Positions 11,801-26,800 of a stretch of DNA of 64,000 nt are shown piece by piece. The notes under the pieces were generated by a model that was not told the DNA's origin, ran no database searches, and saw nothing but the letters and a program-made list of their open reading frames with translations. Within the stretch, counting starts at the first letter, position 1, and every line of letters begins with the position of its first letter. Origin of the DNA: Ampullaceana balthica. Its lineage: Eukaryota > Mollusca > Gastropoda > Lymnaeidae. A program made the translations under genes and the position numbers. The stretch lies in the NCBI GenBank assembly GCA_944989445.1, contig CALYLW010000744.1, positions 237,858-301,857 on the forward strand. The letters run 5' to 3'.

Positions 11801-14800
11801 AATAAATCATAGAACAAGACCTGACAGTCATGTGTAAAAACTGTAGACAAAATTTAGAAAACTTGTGAAGCTAAAATAAAAGCAGGGCATATGATTTAGG
11901 TAATCATAAGCGTTTTACTTTTGTCAAATTTGATCAATATTTTGTGTTTGTACAATTTCCTTTTTATTTCTATATGACATGGAGGTATGGGACTTAAGTC
12001 ATTTATTTCTATATGACATGTTGTAGGTATGGGACTTAAGTCATTTATTTCTATATGACATGTTGTAGGTATAGGACTTAAAGTCATTTATTTCTATATG
12101 ACATGTAGGTATGGGACTTAAAGTCATTTATTTCTATATGACATGTTGTAGGTATGGGACTTAAGTCGTTTATTTCTATATGACATGTTGTAGGTATGGG
12201 ACTTAAGTCATTTATTTCTATATGACATGTTGTAGGTATGGGACTTAAAGTCATTTATTTCTATATGACATGGAGTTATGGGACTTAAAGTCATTTATTT
12301 CTATATGACATGTAGGTATGGGACTTAAGTCATTTATTTCTATATGACATGTTGTAGGTATGGGACTTAAAGTCATTTATTTCTATATGACATGGAGTTA
12401 TGGGACTTAAAGTCATTTATTTCTATATGACATGTAGGTATGGGACTTAAGTCATTTATTTCTATATGACATGTTGTAGGTATGGGACTTAAGTCATTTA
12501 TTTCTATATGACATGTAGGTATGGGACTTAAAGTCATTTATTTCTATATGACGTGGAGGTATGGGACTTAAAGTCATTTATTTCTATATGACATGTAGGT
12601 ATGGGACTTAAAGTCATTTATTTCTATATGACATGTAGGTATGGGACTTAAAGTCATTTATTTCTATATGACATGGAGTTAAGGGACTTAAAGTCATTTA
12701 TTTCTATATGACATGTAGGTATGGGACTTAATTCATTTATTTCTATATGACATGTTGTAGGTATGGGACTTAAGTCATTTATTTCTATATGACATGTAGG
12801 TATGGGACTTAAAGTCATTTATTTCTATATGACATGTAGGTATGGGACTTAAAGTCATTTATTTCTATATGACATGTAGGTATGGGACTTAAAGTCATTT
12901 ATTTCTATATGACATGGAGTTATGGGACTTAATGTCATTTATTTCTATATGACATGTAGGTATGGGACTTAAAGTCATTTATTTCTATATGACAAGGAGG
13001 TATGGGACTTAAAGTCATTTATTTCAATATGACATGTAGGTATGGGACTTAAAGTCCTTGACATTGAAAGCCACTCTGACTGGCATCAAACATTGGGTTA
13101 GAGCTTTGGCCCTGGGTCATAATAAAGTAAGTCTGTAAGCAAATTTTTTTTAGTTAATTGCTAGTTTGTTAATAAATTTAAATGTCTTAACAATTTTAGC
13201 ATAAGCAGTATGATAATTTAAGCATTATAACAATTTAAGTAGGGCTGTTAATGATTAATTTAAATTTAATCGTTAACTTTTGTAAAATTAAAGATTACTT
13301 AATCGTTAATTTCGATTAAAGCCAAAATTGAAATGTATGGTGTCGTAAGTAACATTCATTAAACGTATTTGTTGAAAAAAAATCGAAATAACACTAGAAT
13401 GTCTTCTTTATATGACATCTTTTAACCAACATGCAAACAGACAAGTGTATTGACATTATTTGGTTCAAGTGATGAGCGGGTCTTATTGACAATATAACCA
13501 GCCGAGCTGAACAATCGTTCACATAGCTTTAGATTGTCTCAGCTGAAGTTTCTGATACTGTAGTGGATGTTTGGTTTGCAGGTAATATGTAAGCGAAGTG
13601 TTAGAACCTTGGTAGCATTGTTCCCTTTAAGCAGCATGATTGCGCAGATATTTGACCGACGCCACGCAGGAGTTTAGAATAACCGCACAGCAATTTGGTA
13701 AAATATTGCACAAAAATGGACGTTGTGCAACTTTGCCCATGAGTTTTTTTTTAACTTTACACACAGACCAACGAAGCTTAGACTTACAGGGAACATTGCT
13801 TGGTAGGCAAACGATTTCTTTCAATGGACACAATAACCTTTATCAACATTTTGAACATTCACGTCAGTCAATAGTTTAAAACCAAAATGTTTGTGTAACC
13901 ATCCGGAAATTAGTTTATATTTATCAGCCGAAATATTTTACTTTTTGACTTCAAGTACATTTATAAGTGGTGAGTCGATTAATCGTTTAAAAAAAATTAA
14001 TAGTTAAAAATTTGAACGATTAATCTAGAAATTAATCGTTAATTTCCGCAGCCCTAAATTTAAGCATTATAACAATTTAAGTATTATAATCATTTAAGCA
14101 TTATAACAATTTAAGTATTATAATAATTTAAGCATTATAACAATTTAAGCATTATAATAATTTAAGTATTATAATAATTTAAGCATTATAACAATTTAAG
14201 CATTATAACAATTTAAGCATTATAACAATTTAAGCATTATAACAATTTAAGCAGTATAATAATTTAAGCATTATAACAATTTAAGCATTATAACAATTTA
14301 AGCATTATAACAATTTAAGCATTATAATTATAACAATTTAAGCATTATTCCAGAGCGGTGTTCTTCTGCCAACTTTGTTCTATTATTATCATAAAAATGA
14401 TATTTTATATTTTGGAGTTTCAAAAAAGAATTGTGCTATTGTTATTCTTTGAATAGCCACTACACTAACTATTGTTATCCTTTGAATAGCCACTACACTA
14501 ACTATTGTTATCCTTTGAATAGCCACTACGCTAACTATTGTTATCCTTTCAATATCCACTACACTAACTATTCTTATCTTATCTGTTTACAGACGCTCAT
14601 TCTATACAGAAGATTATTGCGTCCTATGCTTATCTATGGTTTGTGTTTAGTCCTGCATTTTTATTAGAGATTTAAATGCTGATAAAGTGTTGGTTTTCCT
14701 GGATTCTTCAGGCAACCCATTCCACGCCCGAATTCCGGACGGGAAGAAGGAAAACTTGTATGTGTTTGTTCTTGCATACGGAATAAGAAAGGTGTTTTTA

Positions 14801-17800
14801 TCCTTATGTCTTTCTGAGGGTTGTATTAAGTTATCTTTGTGTTGTATTTCTAAATTAGAATTAATTGCTTTATGTATGATTACTACTTTGCTTTTGGTTC
14901 TTCTATCCTCTAGTGTTTCAAGGTTTAATGATTTAACTAATGGTGTTATTCTTGTCAGTTTCGAATATTCTCCAGTAATGAATCTGGCAGCTCTTTTTTG
15001 AATTTGTTCTAGTTTATCAATGTTTTCTTTGGTGGATGGGTCCCATACAGAAGATGCATATTCTAGTACAGGTCTCACCAAAGTGAGGTAGCATTTTAGT
15101 TTTATATCTCTATTACATTTGTTAAAGTTTCTTTTTATAAAGCCTAAGGTTTTGTTTGATTTTTTAATAACTTCATTGACATGGGGATTCCATGATAGTT
15201 TCTCATTTATTAAGACTCCTAAGTATTTTGCATCTTTAGTTTGGGTCAGTTCTTTTCCATGAATGTAATATTTTGAATTTATTTGTTTCTTTTTCTTTGT
15301 TACTCTTAACAGTTGACACTTTTCTGGGTGGAAAGACATACTCCAGTTAGTTTCCCATTTTATCAATTCATCTAAGTCTTTTTGTAAAATTTTGCTGTCT
15401 TGTTCTGATTTAATTGTTCTATAGATTATACAATCATCAGCAAATAACCTAACTTTTGTACCTGTTGAGATGTTGTTGGGTAAATCATTTATATAAATTT
15501 AAAAAAGTAAGGGACCTAGCACAGTTCCTTGTGGAACTCCTGAGTTAACCTTTATTGGTGCAGATTTAGATCCATTAATTATTACAGTTTGCTCCCTGCC
15601 CAAAAGGAAGTCTTGGATCCAGTGATGTAAGGAACCTGAGATTCCAAAGTAGTTAAGTTTTTTAAGTAAACTAAGGTGGTGAACTTTGTTAAATGCTTTT
15701 GAGAAGTCTAGTAATATTGTATCTATTTGATCATTTTTGTCTAAGCCTTTTGATAGTTCATCTATTAAACCTATTAATTGTGTGTTCACATGATCTGTTT
15801 TTTCTAAAGCTGTGTTGATGTGGGCATAGGGCATTATATTTGTCAAGGTGGTTAACTATTCTACTATATATTATGTGTTCTAGTAATTTACAGGTGATAC
15901 TAGTATGTGATACAGGCCTGTAATTACCAGGGTCTGATTTATCCCCTTTCTTAAAGAGTGGAGTTACGTTAGCTAATTTCCAATCCTGGGGCACTTTACC
16001 CTGGTTTAGAGAGGCTTGAAAGAGAACTACCAGGATTGGGGACAGTTCATTGCTTAGTTCTTTTAATAACCTTGCAGGCAAATCATCTGGGCCAGTAGCT
16101 TTGTTTATTTTAAAGTTTTTTAGGAGTGAATGTATACCTATCTCATCTACAATTATGTTACCTATTTCCGCCATTTTATTTAAATTTATTAAAACTTCCT
16201 TGTCGCCTTAGGCAGAAAAAGATGATGCAAAATATGTGTTAAGGATATTAGCTTTAGTTTCATTATCATTATAGGTTTTATTATTTGAGCCTTTTAGTGT
16301 GGCTATTCCTGAAAGGTTCCATTTTTTTAGATTTGATAAAGGACCATAAGTTTTTATTGTTATCTTTGGTAATTACATTGTTTATATATTCATTTTGGAG
16401 GTTTCGACTAAGTTTTTGTGTCAAGTGTTTAATCTTTAAGTATTTTTTGTGTATTCTATATGAATAGGTAGCTTTATATTTCTTAAATAAGTTCTCTTTT
16501 TGTTTGCATAGCTTTTTCAATCTAGAATTGAACCAGCATTTGTTAATTTTATTTGATGTTAGTTTTGTTGGAACATACTCATCCATTATAGTTTTTAGAT
16601 TTGTTTTTATATCTTTCCAAATTTCTTCTACTGGGCTATTTGTGTTAACTTTACTTAGGAAAGTTTGTTGGAAGTTAGCCGCTGATTGGTGTAGTTTTAT
16701 TGAATTACATTTATTCCAAAGATATATTATTCTTCTAGGTATCTTATTAATTTTAGTTTTTATTGTATTGGTGACCCTAACAATATCATGGTCGGAGAGT
16801 CCTGGAATTATTTTATAGTCTAACACTAGTCCTGGTCTATTTGTTAGGAATAAATCCAGTGTTTTATTTTTCCTTGTTATGCTTTCAATATCCACTACAC
16901 CAACTATTGTTATCCTTTCAATATCCACTATACCAACTATTGTTATCCTTTCAATATCCACTACACCAACTACTGATGATAACTTCCGGTTGTTCAAAAT
17001 GGCGAAACCTAAATTTCTCTGCTGTCATTAAAAGACAAAAATAATCAAGCGCTGGAGAAATATACAACATACAAATGCAAATTAAGGAAATTAAAGTTAT
17101 CAAGGAACTGATCTTCGAAATGAATTCCTTCTATGCTCGTCTGGTTGTATTTTACTTGGTTTTGTCATTTTGTGGCTGTTAATACTATTAATATTAATCC
17201 GGAAGTTGTCTCACAGCTCTCACCAGTGGCTCATAGAAACTGCAACGTGCGCAGTAGCCACACCCCGGGCAACGGCTTCGACTGGCTTGCTAAACCTGGT
17301 GAGGGTAGCCGACGGGTCTCAAACCCTCGGTGATCTAGATATGTCTATCTATGCACGTGAAGACTGGATTCGGTGGACAGAGCGGAGGAACCACTAGTTG
17401 GTCAACGGTCAAAAAGGCGAATCTCAGCAAAGCGTTGTGGAACGCTAAGGGCATGACAAGACACACAGGACATCATGGCCATCCACTGCACCCGTTTCCA
17501 TCACCAGCCGTCTCGACTTAGTCCTGCCGCTGGATAAGATGGCCTCGGGCGAGAGAGTGAGATCGACGAATTGCGCAACTCCTTCTCACTTAAATCCAAA
17601 TCACCGCGCAAGTCACTTTTGTCATCCATCCCATACCAGCGGTCTACAACCCTCGGATGACTAGAGTGGTCCTCGTCGTATCGACGGACGAACGAACACA
17701 CCAACTATTGTTATCCTTTCAATATCCACTACACCAACTATTGTTATCCTTTCAATATCCACTGCACCAACTATTGTTATCCTTTCAATATCCACTGCAC

Positions 17801-20800
17801 CAACTATTATAATATCCTTTCAATATCCACTACACCAACTATTTTTATCCTTTCAATATCCACTACACCAACTATTGTTATCCTTTCAATATCCACTACA
17901 CCAACTATTGTTATCCTTTCAATATCCACTACACCAACTATTGTTATCCTTTCAATATCCACTACACCAACTATTGTTATCCTTTCAATATCCACTGCAC
18001 CAACTATTATAATATCCTTTCAATATCCACTACACCAACTATTTTTATCCTTTCAATATCCACTACACCAACTATTATAATATCCTTTCAATATCCACTA
18101 CACCAACTGTTTTTATCCTTTCAATATCCACTACACCAACTATTGTTATCCTTTCAATATCCACTACACCAACTATTGTTATCCTTTCAATATCCACTAC
18201 ACCAACTATTGTTATCCTTACAATATCCACTACACCAACTATTGTTATCCTTTCAATATCCACTACACCAACTATTGCTATCCTTTCAATAGCCACTACA
18301 CCAACTAGTGTTATCCTTTCAATAGCCACTACACCAACTATTGTTATCATTTCAATAGCCACTACACCAACTATTGTTATCATTTCAATAGCCACTACAC
18401 CAACTATTGTTATCCTTTCAATATCCACTACACCAACTATTGTTATCCTTTCAATAGCCACTACACCAACTATTGTTATCCTTTCAATAGCCACTACACC
18501 AACTATTGTTATCCTTTCAATAGCCACTACACCAACTATTGTTATCATTTCAATAGCCACTACACCAGACCAGTGTTAAGAAACGCTCGTAGTTACTTCT
18601 ATTGTTACCTATTACTTTTTTTGTTTCTCATATTTTTTTGAACATAATGAATTTTATAGAAGTGGAGTAATAATAATATAATAGTATTCATGATCATAAT
18701 GTTTTATTAATGTAGTTTTAAAGAAGCAACATTTTCTTAGAAAATCAACTTTACATTGGCTCTCTCATAAAAAAATCAACATTTATAAATAAATCAACTT
18801 TACATTGGCTCCCTCATAACAAATCAACATTTATAAATAAATCAACTTTACAGTGACTCTCAATTACAAAACCCACCTGTTTACAGGACAAGCTTTACAG
18901 TGGTTCTCACAATGCCATCAATGTTTGGGAGACAAGAGAAGAGTTTGAGAAGCTTGCAACAATTGAACACGAGTGTGGATCAGTGTACTCCCTGGCAGTC
19001 AATAAAACCTACATTATAGCAGGTAACTCAGGTAAAACAATACTCCAAGGTCAAGGTCTTCTTTATGTTTGGAAAATGTTTTATACAAATACATTGATTA
19101 CATACAGACAAAATGAAGACATGATGAAAAAAAGATGTCTACAAAATTTGGTTTATTTTTTAGCTATAAGAATTTTGTTGAAGGAGAAATGGGGAATGAA
19201 TATGGTAGTTATCACTATTTGTATCACTATTTGTATCACTATTAGTATCACTATTTGTATCACTATTTGTATCACTATTTGTATTCCTTGTGGAGTAATG
19301 GGGAATGAATATGGTAGTTATAGCTATTTGTATCACTATTTGTATCACTATTTGTATCACTATTTGTATCACTATTATGTATCACTATTTGTATCACTAT
19401 TTGTTTCACTATTAGTGCCACTATTTGTGTCACTATTTGTGTCACTATTAGTGTCACTATTAGTGTCACTATTAGTGTCACTATTTGTGTCACTATTAGT
19501 GTCACTATTTGTATTACTATTTGTATCACTATTTGTATCACTATTTGTATTCCTTGTGGAGTAATGGGGAATGAATATGGTAGTTATCACTATTTGTATC
19601 ACTATTTGTATTATAGTTAGTATCACTATTTGTATCACTATTAGTATCACTATTTGTATCACTATTAGTATCACTATTTGTATCACTATTTGTATCACTA
19701 TTTGTATCACTATTTGTATCACTTTTGTATTCCTTGTGGTTGCTCTCTGATGTTCAAAAACTCTCTCAAATAAAATAAGTCTTCATATATTTGTCTTTGT
19801 GGTGACACTTGTTCTAAAGAGCGCAGGCCGAGACACTTTCTCCTGAGTCCATAGTGGTGACACTTGTTCTAAAGAGCGCAGGCCGAGACACTTTCTCCTG
19901 AGTCCATCCAATCGAAGAACTTTCAGAAGGGATTGTGTAGAAGAATGCAGGCCCTGCTAGAGATAAATGTTCCGATGTTAATTCCTTCAAGGGGCCATCC
20001 ATATATTACGTACGCACAAAATTCGTATTTTTGTACCCCCTCCCCCCGTTGCATCCCGTACATTTTCGTGACCCCTCCCCTAAATGTACGTACAAATTCT
20101 CTCAACTTTTTTTGAAATTTTTTTTTAAAGTCAGAAGATATTGGTTTTACTCTTTGAAGTCGTCCATAAATGACGTCACACGCCTAAAAAGGGGGAGGGG
20201 GTCACGCATTTGTGACGAGGGGGAGGGGGTGTTTAAGAAATGTGATGTCACATCTAAATGCGCACAAAAATATTTTAAAATGCGGCTTTTTTTGTGTGTG
20301 TGTGGGAGGGGGCTCAAAGCTTTGGGGCCGCCCATTAATGACGTCCCGTGATTATGGCAGATTTTTCATCCCCCCCCCCATCGTCACTAAAAGTTAGACA
20401 CACCCCCCCTCTTTTCCAATATTACGTCACAAAAATGCCCCTTACCCCCAAAAAAACATTTTTTAATTTGAAAATTAGCATGTTTCAAATCACTTTTTTG
20501 TCGTTTAAGTATATATTTAGTGTTAGGCTGCACTTTAATATCGTAACACGTGCGAAGCCCAAGTAAAACGTCATTAAATAAATTGTAAACAAACAAATAT
20601 TTAAGTACAACTTTTATTTTTAGTTATGCGTTTTGATGTGAAGTGACATTTCTTAAACTACCCCTCCCCTTCGTCACAAATGGTCGACCCCCTCCCCCCT
20701 CTATGTGCGTAACGTCATTTACGTCCCTAAATGACATCACGCGATTTTGGCAGATTTTTCACTCCCCCTTAATCACGCGTCGTCACAAAAACTTAGACAA

Positions 20801-23800
20801 TCCCCTCCAATATGGCGTCACAAAGCTTTGTGCCCCCCCCCCAGAAAAGCTGTATTTTCTATTTGAAAAAGAGCATGTTTAAAATCACTTTTTTGTCACT
20901 TAAGTATTTATTTAGTGTAGGCCTGCATTCTAATATCGTAACACGTGTGAAGTCAAGTAAAACACCATGTAACAAATCAAATATTTAAGTGGAACTTTTA
21001 TTTAAAGTTGCGAGTTTTGATGTGACGTCACATTTCTCTAACCCCCACATTTTTTACCCCCCTCCCCCACATCACACATCGTCACAAATATGTAGACACC
21101 CTCCCCTTTTCCCCTAGATGCGTGAAATCGCCGTCCTGTTGTGCGTTTATAACGGCTAAGGCACCGGTGGGCGAAAGAGAAACTTCATCTAATTTCAAGA
21201 AATGGACATATAAATCCGACGGATATTTTTTAATAATGTGTAAACGTTTGGTCTGAATCAAATGTTAATTACTTCCAAGTAATTAAAATTCAAAATTTCG
21301 TTTGCAATAAATTATAAAACATTATTGCATATCAGTCTTGACTCAGTCGGTCTCGAAAATCGTTTGCAGCCAGAGCGGTGTGGCGATATTTATGAAATCT
21401 TAGGTGGCTTGTTGTCTAGGGGCATATATATATGTATGTTTAAGTTAATCTCGCTCACAAGGTATACTTTAGTGATCTACTCGCATACGACAATCAACAA
21501 ACTAAAAGGTTGAATTTTAACACAATTTAATTTATCATACACTTTTTACAAGGATTGGATTGCTGCAATGCAATGTCCCCTTCACATAACATTAATCATC
21601 ATCATTAGGTCAAGTTGCAATTAACCTTATGTTAATGGTGGGTACTTATAGTTGCACTGTGTGCTGTGGGTCGTCTCATCTACTCCGGGTTCCCTCTGTA
21701 GCTGGAGCGGGTAGGGGTGCCTCACGAGCTCCACGGGCTGTGCTTCGTACTGAGGTTGGCTGCAGGTGTTCTTGCCCCACCCGTGTCCTGTGTAAGGGGC
21801 GGGATGGTTGGTTCTGCAAGTCCTTCCTGGCCGCTGCGGTTCACTGGCTTGGATAACACTGGGTCAACTCTGGGTCACCTCGCCCTGCGCCGGGTTCCTT
21901 CGGTTGAGGGGCGGACGCAGTTGGTACTGCAAGGTCGTTCCTCTGGCTGGCGTGTTGAGTAAGGAGGTCACTTGGGCGTGCTCCTGATACTCGATGCTTG
22001 GGTGCGTGTTGGCTATCTCGTCTTGGGTTAAGACGGCATTAACTTTCACAGGATGTGTGATAAGTTATCTTTCGCACTCACGTGTGTGATGTGCGAGCTT
22101 TGGGGCACAGCTATGTGTGTGGCCACCAGCTTCGATTGGTACGGTGTGTGACCAATCGGGTATGACGACAAGTCAGCCTGGGTTGGACTGTGGACAGGAG
22201 TGCGTGTTGCCTCTCTGCACAGGTCCGGTATCCAGGAACCAGACTAAAACAGAAAAGAAAACTAGGGTAGTTTCTCTAATTCAGTCTGTCTATATTCCAC
22301 CTTCCGACAACCAAGCCTTCAGAGCAAGGTGCCAAAAGTGGATTACATATATTCATGTACAATGTGAATTATTAATTTAATAATGGGGGGGGGGTGTGCT
22401 TAGACTAGGTCTAAGTCTTAAACCACGGATGCAGACCTAGCTGGCTGACACCCGGGCACATGGTTCAACATATATAAATACCTTAAATGCATTAAATGCA
22501 TCTTATTTTGTGAAAATCTAGCTCAAACCATCCATTCGATGGAGAGCGTGGGTAATCACACAGTTAAATAACAACATGGAATGTTCACGTGTCCCACGTG
22601 GTCCCGCATGGCGAGCTGTCGACCGTGGGGCTTAAACATTCCAACAATTTTACAACCGGAAAATTCAATGGTTCATATCTAAGTATTTACATGTAATGCA
22701 TACAATACAAATACGGCAAATAAAGCTAGAGCTCACTCTTACCAGATTCTGGGTTTTGGATGTACTTGTCGGCTCTCTTGACCAAGGATGCGCACAGATA
22801 GAATCTTGACGCGAATACTACACTTCGTTTGTTCTGATGCTGTGGTCGTTGGCCGGAAAAGAAGAGAACGAGATCCAGGGGCGCGCTGGTATTTATACCC
22901 TGAGGGGCGGTTTTGTCCAGTTGTGTCCGATTGGCCTCTAATTATTTTCCATCTCACAAAGAGGTTGGACTCTTTCACCTGACATCCTTGCATATTTAAT
23001 TGGGTTCCGTTGACACAGGCGAGCTAATCAAGCGTGTGTGAGTTATCCCCCTTGTTTCACCCGTAGGCTGGGTAGCAGATATTTGAGTCAACACAAATTT
23101 CGTCACAAGCGGTTTACGTTACTATGCTTAGTATTATGCAAATTAAATTTGTTGTGCGTACGTACACATTCAGTCGAGACCCCCCTTCCCCCGTACGCGT
23201 GCATATGCAAAATGCCGTAAATTTAAGACCCCCCCTCCTTACGTACGTAATATATGGATGGCCCCCAAATACTGTGGCTCTGATATGTGTAACTATTAAC
23301 TTTTTATATGTAACTCTCTTGTAGGCGTTCTCACAATACAGAATCTTGTGCACAATAATCCACTGAAGAACTTGTTTCAACAAAACAACTTTAATATGTA
23401 TACTTTGTACACAGAAATATCATTTGAGGTTATACGTGGAAATCTTGAGGCACACACACATTCCGTCCTTACACCACGGAACTCCTCTGACAACTGCTCG
23501 CCCAACACTTTCAACCAATAGGAATGCTCCTTTCTTCCCGCGTTTCTTATTCACGTGACCATACGTCACAAATCATGTTAATCACACGTGACAATATGTT
23601 CATAAAGCTGTAAGGAATTGAAAGAAGCAACATTAAAAAAAATTCTTCAACTTGAACTTTCTCATGTTTCTATTTCTAATTGTATGTTTGGCCAGGTACC
23701 TATAACCAGAACATACAGATATTTCATGTGGACAATCATGACTTTGTTATGAACCTATGTGGGCATTTAGGAACTGTGACCACACTGGTCATCTCCCCTT

Positions 23801-26800
23801 CTGGTCGTTTTCTGTTTTCAGCTTCCCATGACTGTAACATACAGGTTAGTTTTATTTAAACTATACAAAACATTATATACATAATACATGACTGTAACAT
23901 ACAGGTTAGTTTTATTTAAACTATACAAAACATTATATACATAATACATGACTGTAACATACAGGTTAGTTTTATTTCAACTATACAAAACATTATATAC
24001 ATAATACATGACTGTAACATACAGGTTAGTTTTATTTCAACTATACAAAACATTATATACATAATACATGACTGTAACATACAGGTTAGTTTTATTTCAA
24101 CTATACAAAACATTATATACATAATACATGACTTTGACATACAGGTTAGTTTTATTTCAACTATACAAAACATTATATACATAATACATGAGTCGTTCAA
24201 TAGTACACCTCATTACACCTCTAAATTACATTGTTATCTACATTAAATACATGATTCATTCAATAGTACACCTCATTACACCTCTAAATTTCTAAATTAC
24301 ATTGTTATCTACATTAAATACCCGATTCATTCAATAGTACACCTCATTACACCTCTAAATTACATTGTTATCTACATTAAATACATGATTCATTCAATAG
24401 TACACCTCATTACACCTCTAAATTACATTGTTATCTACATTAAATACATGATTCATTCAATAGTACACCTCATTACACCTCTAAATTACATTGTTATCTA
24501 CATTAAATACATGATTCATTCAATAGTACACCTCATTACACCTCTAAATTACATTGTTATCTATATTCATTCAATAGTACACCTCATTACACCTCTAAAT
24601 TACATTGTTATCTACATTAAATACATGATTCATTCAATAGTGCACCTCATTACACCTCTAAATTACATTGTTATCTATATTCATTCAATAGTACACCTCA
24701 TTACACCTCTAAATTACATTGTTATCTACATTAAATACATGAGTCGTTCAATAGTACACCTCATTACACCTCTAAATTACATTGTTATCTACATTCATTC
24801 AATAGTACACCTCATTACACCTCTAAATTACATTGTTATCTACATTCATTCAATAGTACACCTCATTACACCTCTAAATTACATTGTTATCTACATTCAT
24901 TCAATAGTACACCTCATTACACCTCTAAATTACATTGTTGTCTACATTAAATACATGAGTCGTTCAATAGTACACCTCATTACACCTCTAAATTACATTG
25001 TTATCTACATTCATTCAATAGTACACCTCATTACACCTCTAAATTACATTGTTATCTACATTCATTCAATAGTACACCTCATTACACCTGTAAATTACAT
25101 TGTTATCTACATTAAATACATGATTCATTCAATAGTACACCTCATAACATCTCTAAATTACATTGTTATCTACATTAAATACATGATTCATTCAATAGTA
25201 CACCTCATTACACCTCTAAATTACATTGTTATCTACATTAAATACATGATTCATTCTATAGTACACCTCATTACACCTCTAAATTTCTAAATTACATTGT
25301 TATCTACATTAAATACCCGATTCATTCAATAGTACACCTCATTACACCTCTAAATTACGTTGTTATCTACATTAAATACATGATTCATTCAATAGTACAC
25401 CTCATTACACCTCTAAATTACATTGTTATCTACATTAAATACATGATTCATTCAAAAGTACACCTCATTACACCTCTAAATTACATTGTTATCTACATTC
25501 ATTCAATAGTACACCTCATTACACCTCTAAATTACATTGTTATCTACATTCATTCAATAGTACACCTCATTACACCTCTAAATTACATTGTTATCTACAT
25601 ATTCATTCAATAGTACACCTCATTACACCTCTAAATTACATTGTTATCTACATTAAATACATGATTCATTCAATAGTACACCTCTTTACACCTCTAAATT
25701 ACATTGTTATCTACATTAAATACATGATTCATTCAATAGTACACCTCATTACACCTCTAAATTACATTGTTATCTACATTAAATACATGATTCATTCAAT
25801 AGTGCACCTCATTACACCTCTAAATTACATTGTTATCTACATTAAATACATGATTCATTCAATAGTACACCTCATTACACCTCTAAATTACATTGTTATC
25901 TACATTAAATACACGATTCATTCAATAGTACACCTCATTACACCTCTAAATTACATTGTTATCTACATTAAATACACGATTCATTCAATAGTACACCTCA
26001 TTACACCTCTAAATTACATTGTTATCTACATTAAATACATGATTCATTCAATAGTACACCTCATTACACCTCTAAATTACATTGTTATCTACATTAAATA
26101 CATGATTCATTCAATAGTACACCTCATTACACCTCTAAATTACATTGTTATCTACATTAAATACATGAGTCGTTCAATAGTACACCTCATTACACCTCTA
26201 AATTACATTGTTATCTACATTAAATACATGATTCATTCAATAGTGCACCTCATTACACCTCTAAATTACATTGTTATCTACATTAAATACACGATTCATT
26301 CAATAGTACAACTCATTACACCTCTAAATTACATTGTTATCTACATTAAATACATGATTCATTCAATAGTACACCTCATTACACCTCATGATTCATTCAA
26401 TAGTACACCTCATGATTCATTCAATAGTACACATCATTACACCTCATGATTCATTCAATAGTACACCTCATTACACCTCAAATATGCAGTGAGTCAAATC
26501 AAAACTTGAAATTTGATTAATTCATTGGTATTTCACATAATTATTTGTGAAATTAACACAAGAAATATTTGATCTTGCCATAGATGTGAAATTAACACAC
26601 GAAATATTTGATCTTGCCATAGATGTGAAATTAACACAAGAAATATTTGATCTTGCCATAGATTTGAAATTAACACAAGAAATATTTGATCTTGCCATAG
26701 ATGTGAAATTAACACACGAAATATTTGATCTTGCCATAGATGTGAAATTAACACAAGAAATATTTGATCTTGCCATAGATTTGAAATTAACACACGAAAT

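Larger units (their letters stand above)
19991..23265. mobile_element. DNA transposon with long TIRs, 3.3 kb, composite
   Basis: Both ends carry the same perfect inverted repeat beginning GGGGCCATCCATATATTACG and continuing TACG. A CAA triplet flanks each side (19988-19990 and 23266-23268), compatible with the 3-bp duplications of the PIF/Harbinger group, though CAA is not the usual TWA. Next to the TIRs are C-runs and ACGT motifs. No transposase is readable. The interior holds nested MITE copies (about 20156-21160), a GC-rich segment at 21640-22060 and a minus-strand promoter-like region. Family membership is inferred from the ends. Confidence 0.8.

Noticed and set aside
14575..14640. Possible exon after CTGTTTACAG at 14581-14591
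   Set aside because: The acceptor looks good, but the sequence after it is the LINE 3' UTR and the WD40 frame is already continuous from exon c to exon d.
17807..18560. Minus-strand ORFs of VVDIERITIVG repeats, one fused to LINE sequence
   Set aside because: The 33-bp array is read in frame. The fusion to the LINE endonuclease at 16870 is an accident of the insertion point.
24385..26449. Long ORFs of HSIVHLITPLNYIVIYI repeats
   Set aside because: A 63-bp repeat artefact inside a TRAF7-like intron, without start context or protein similarity.
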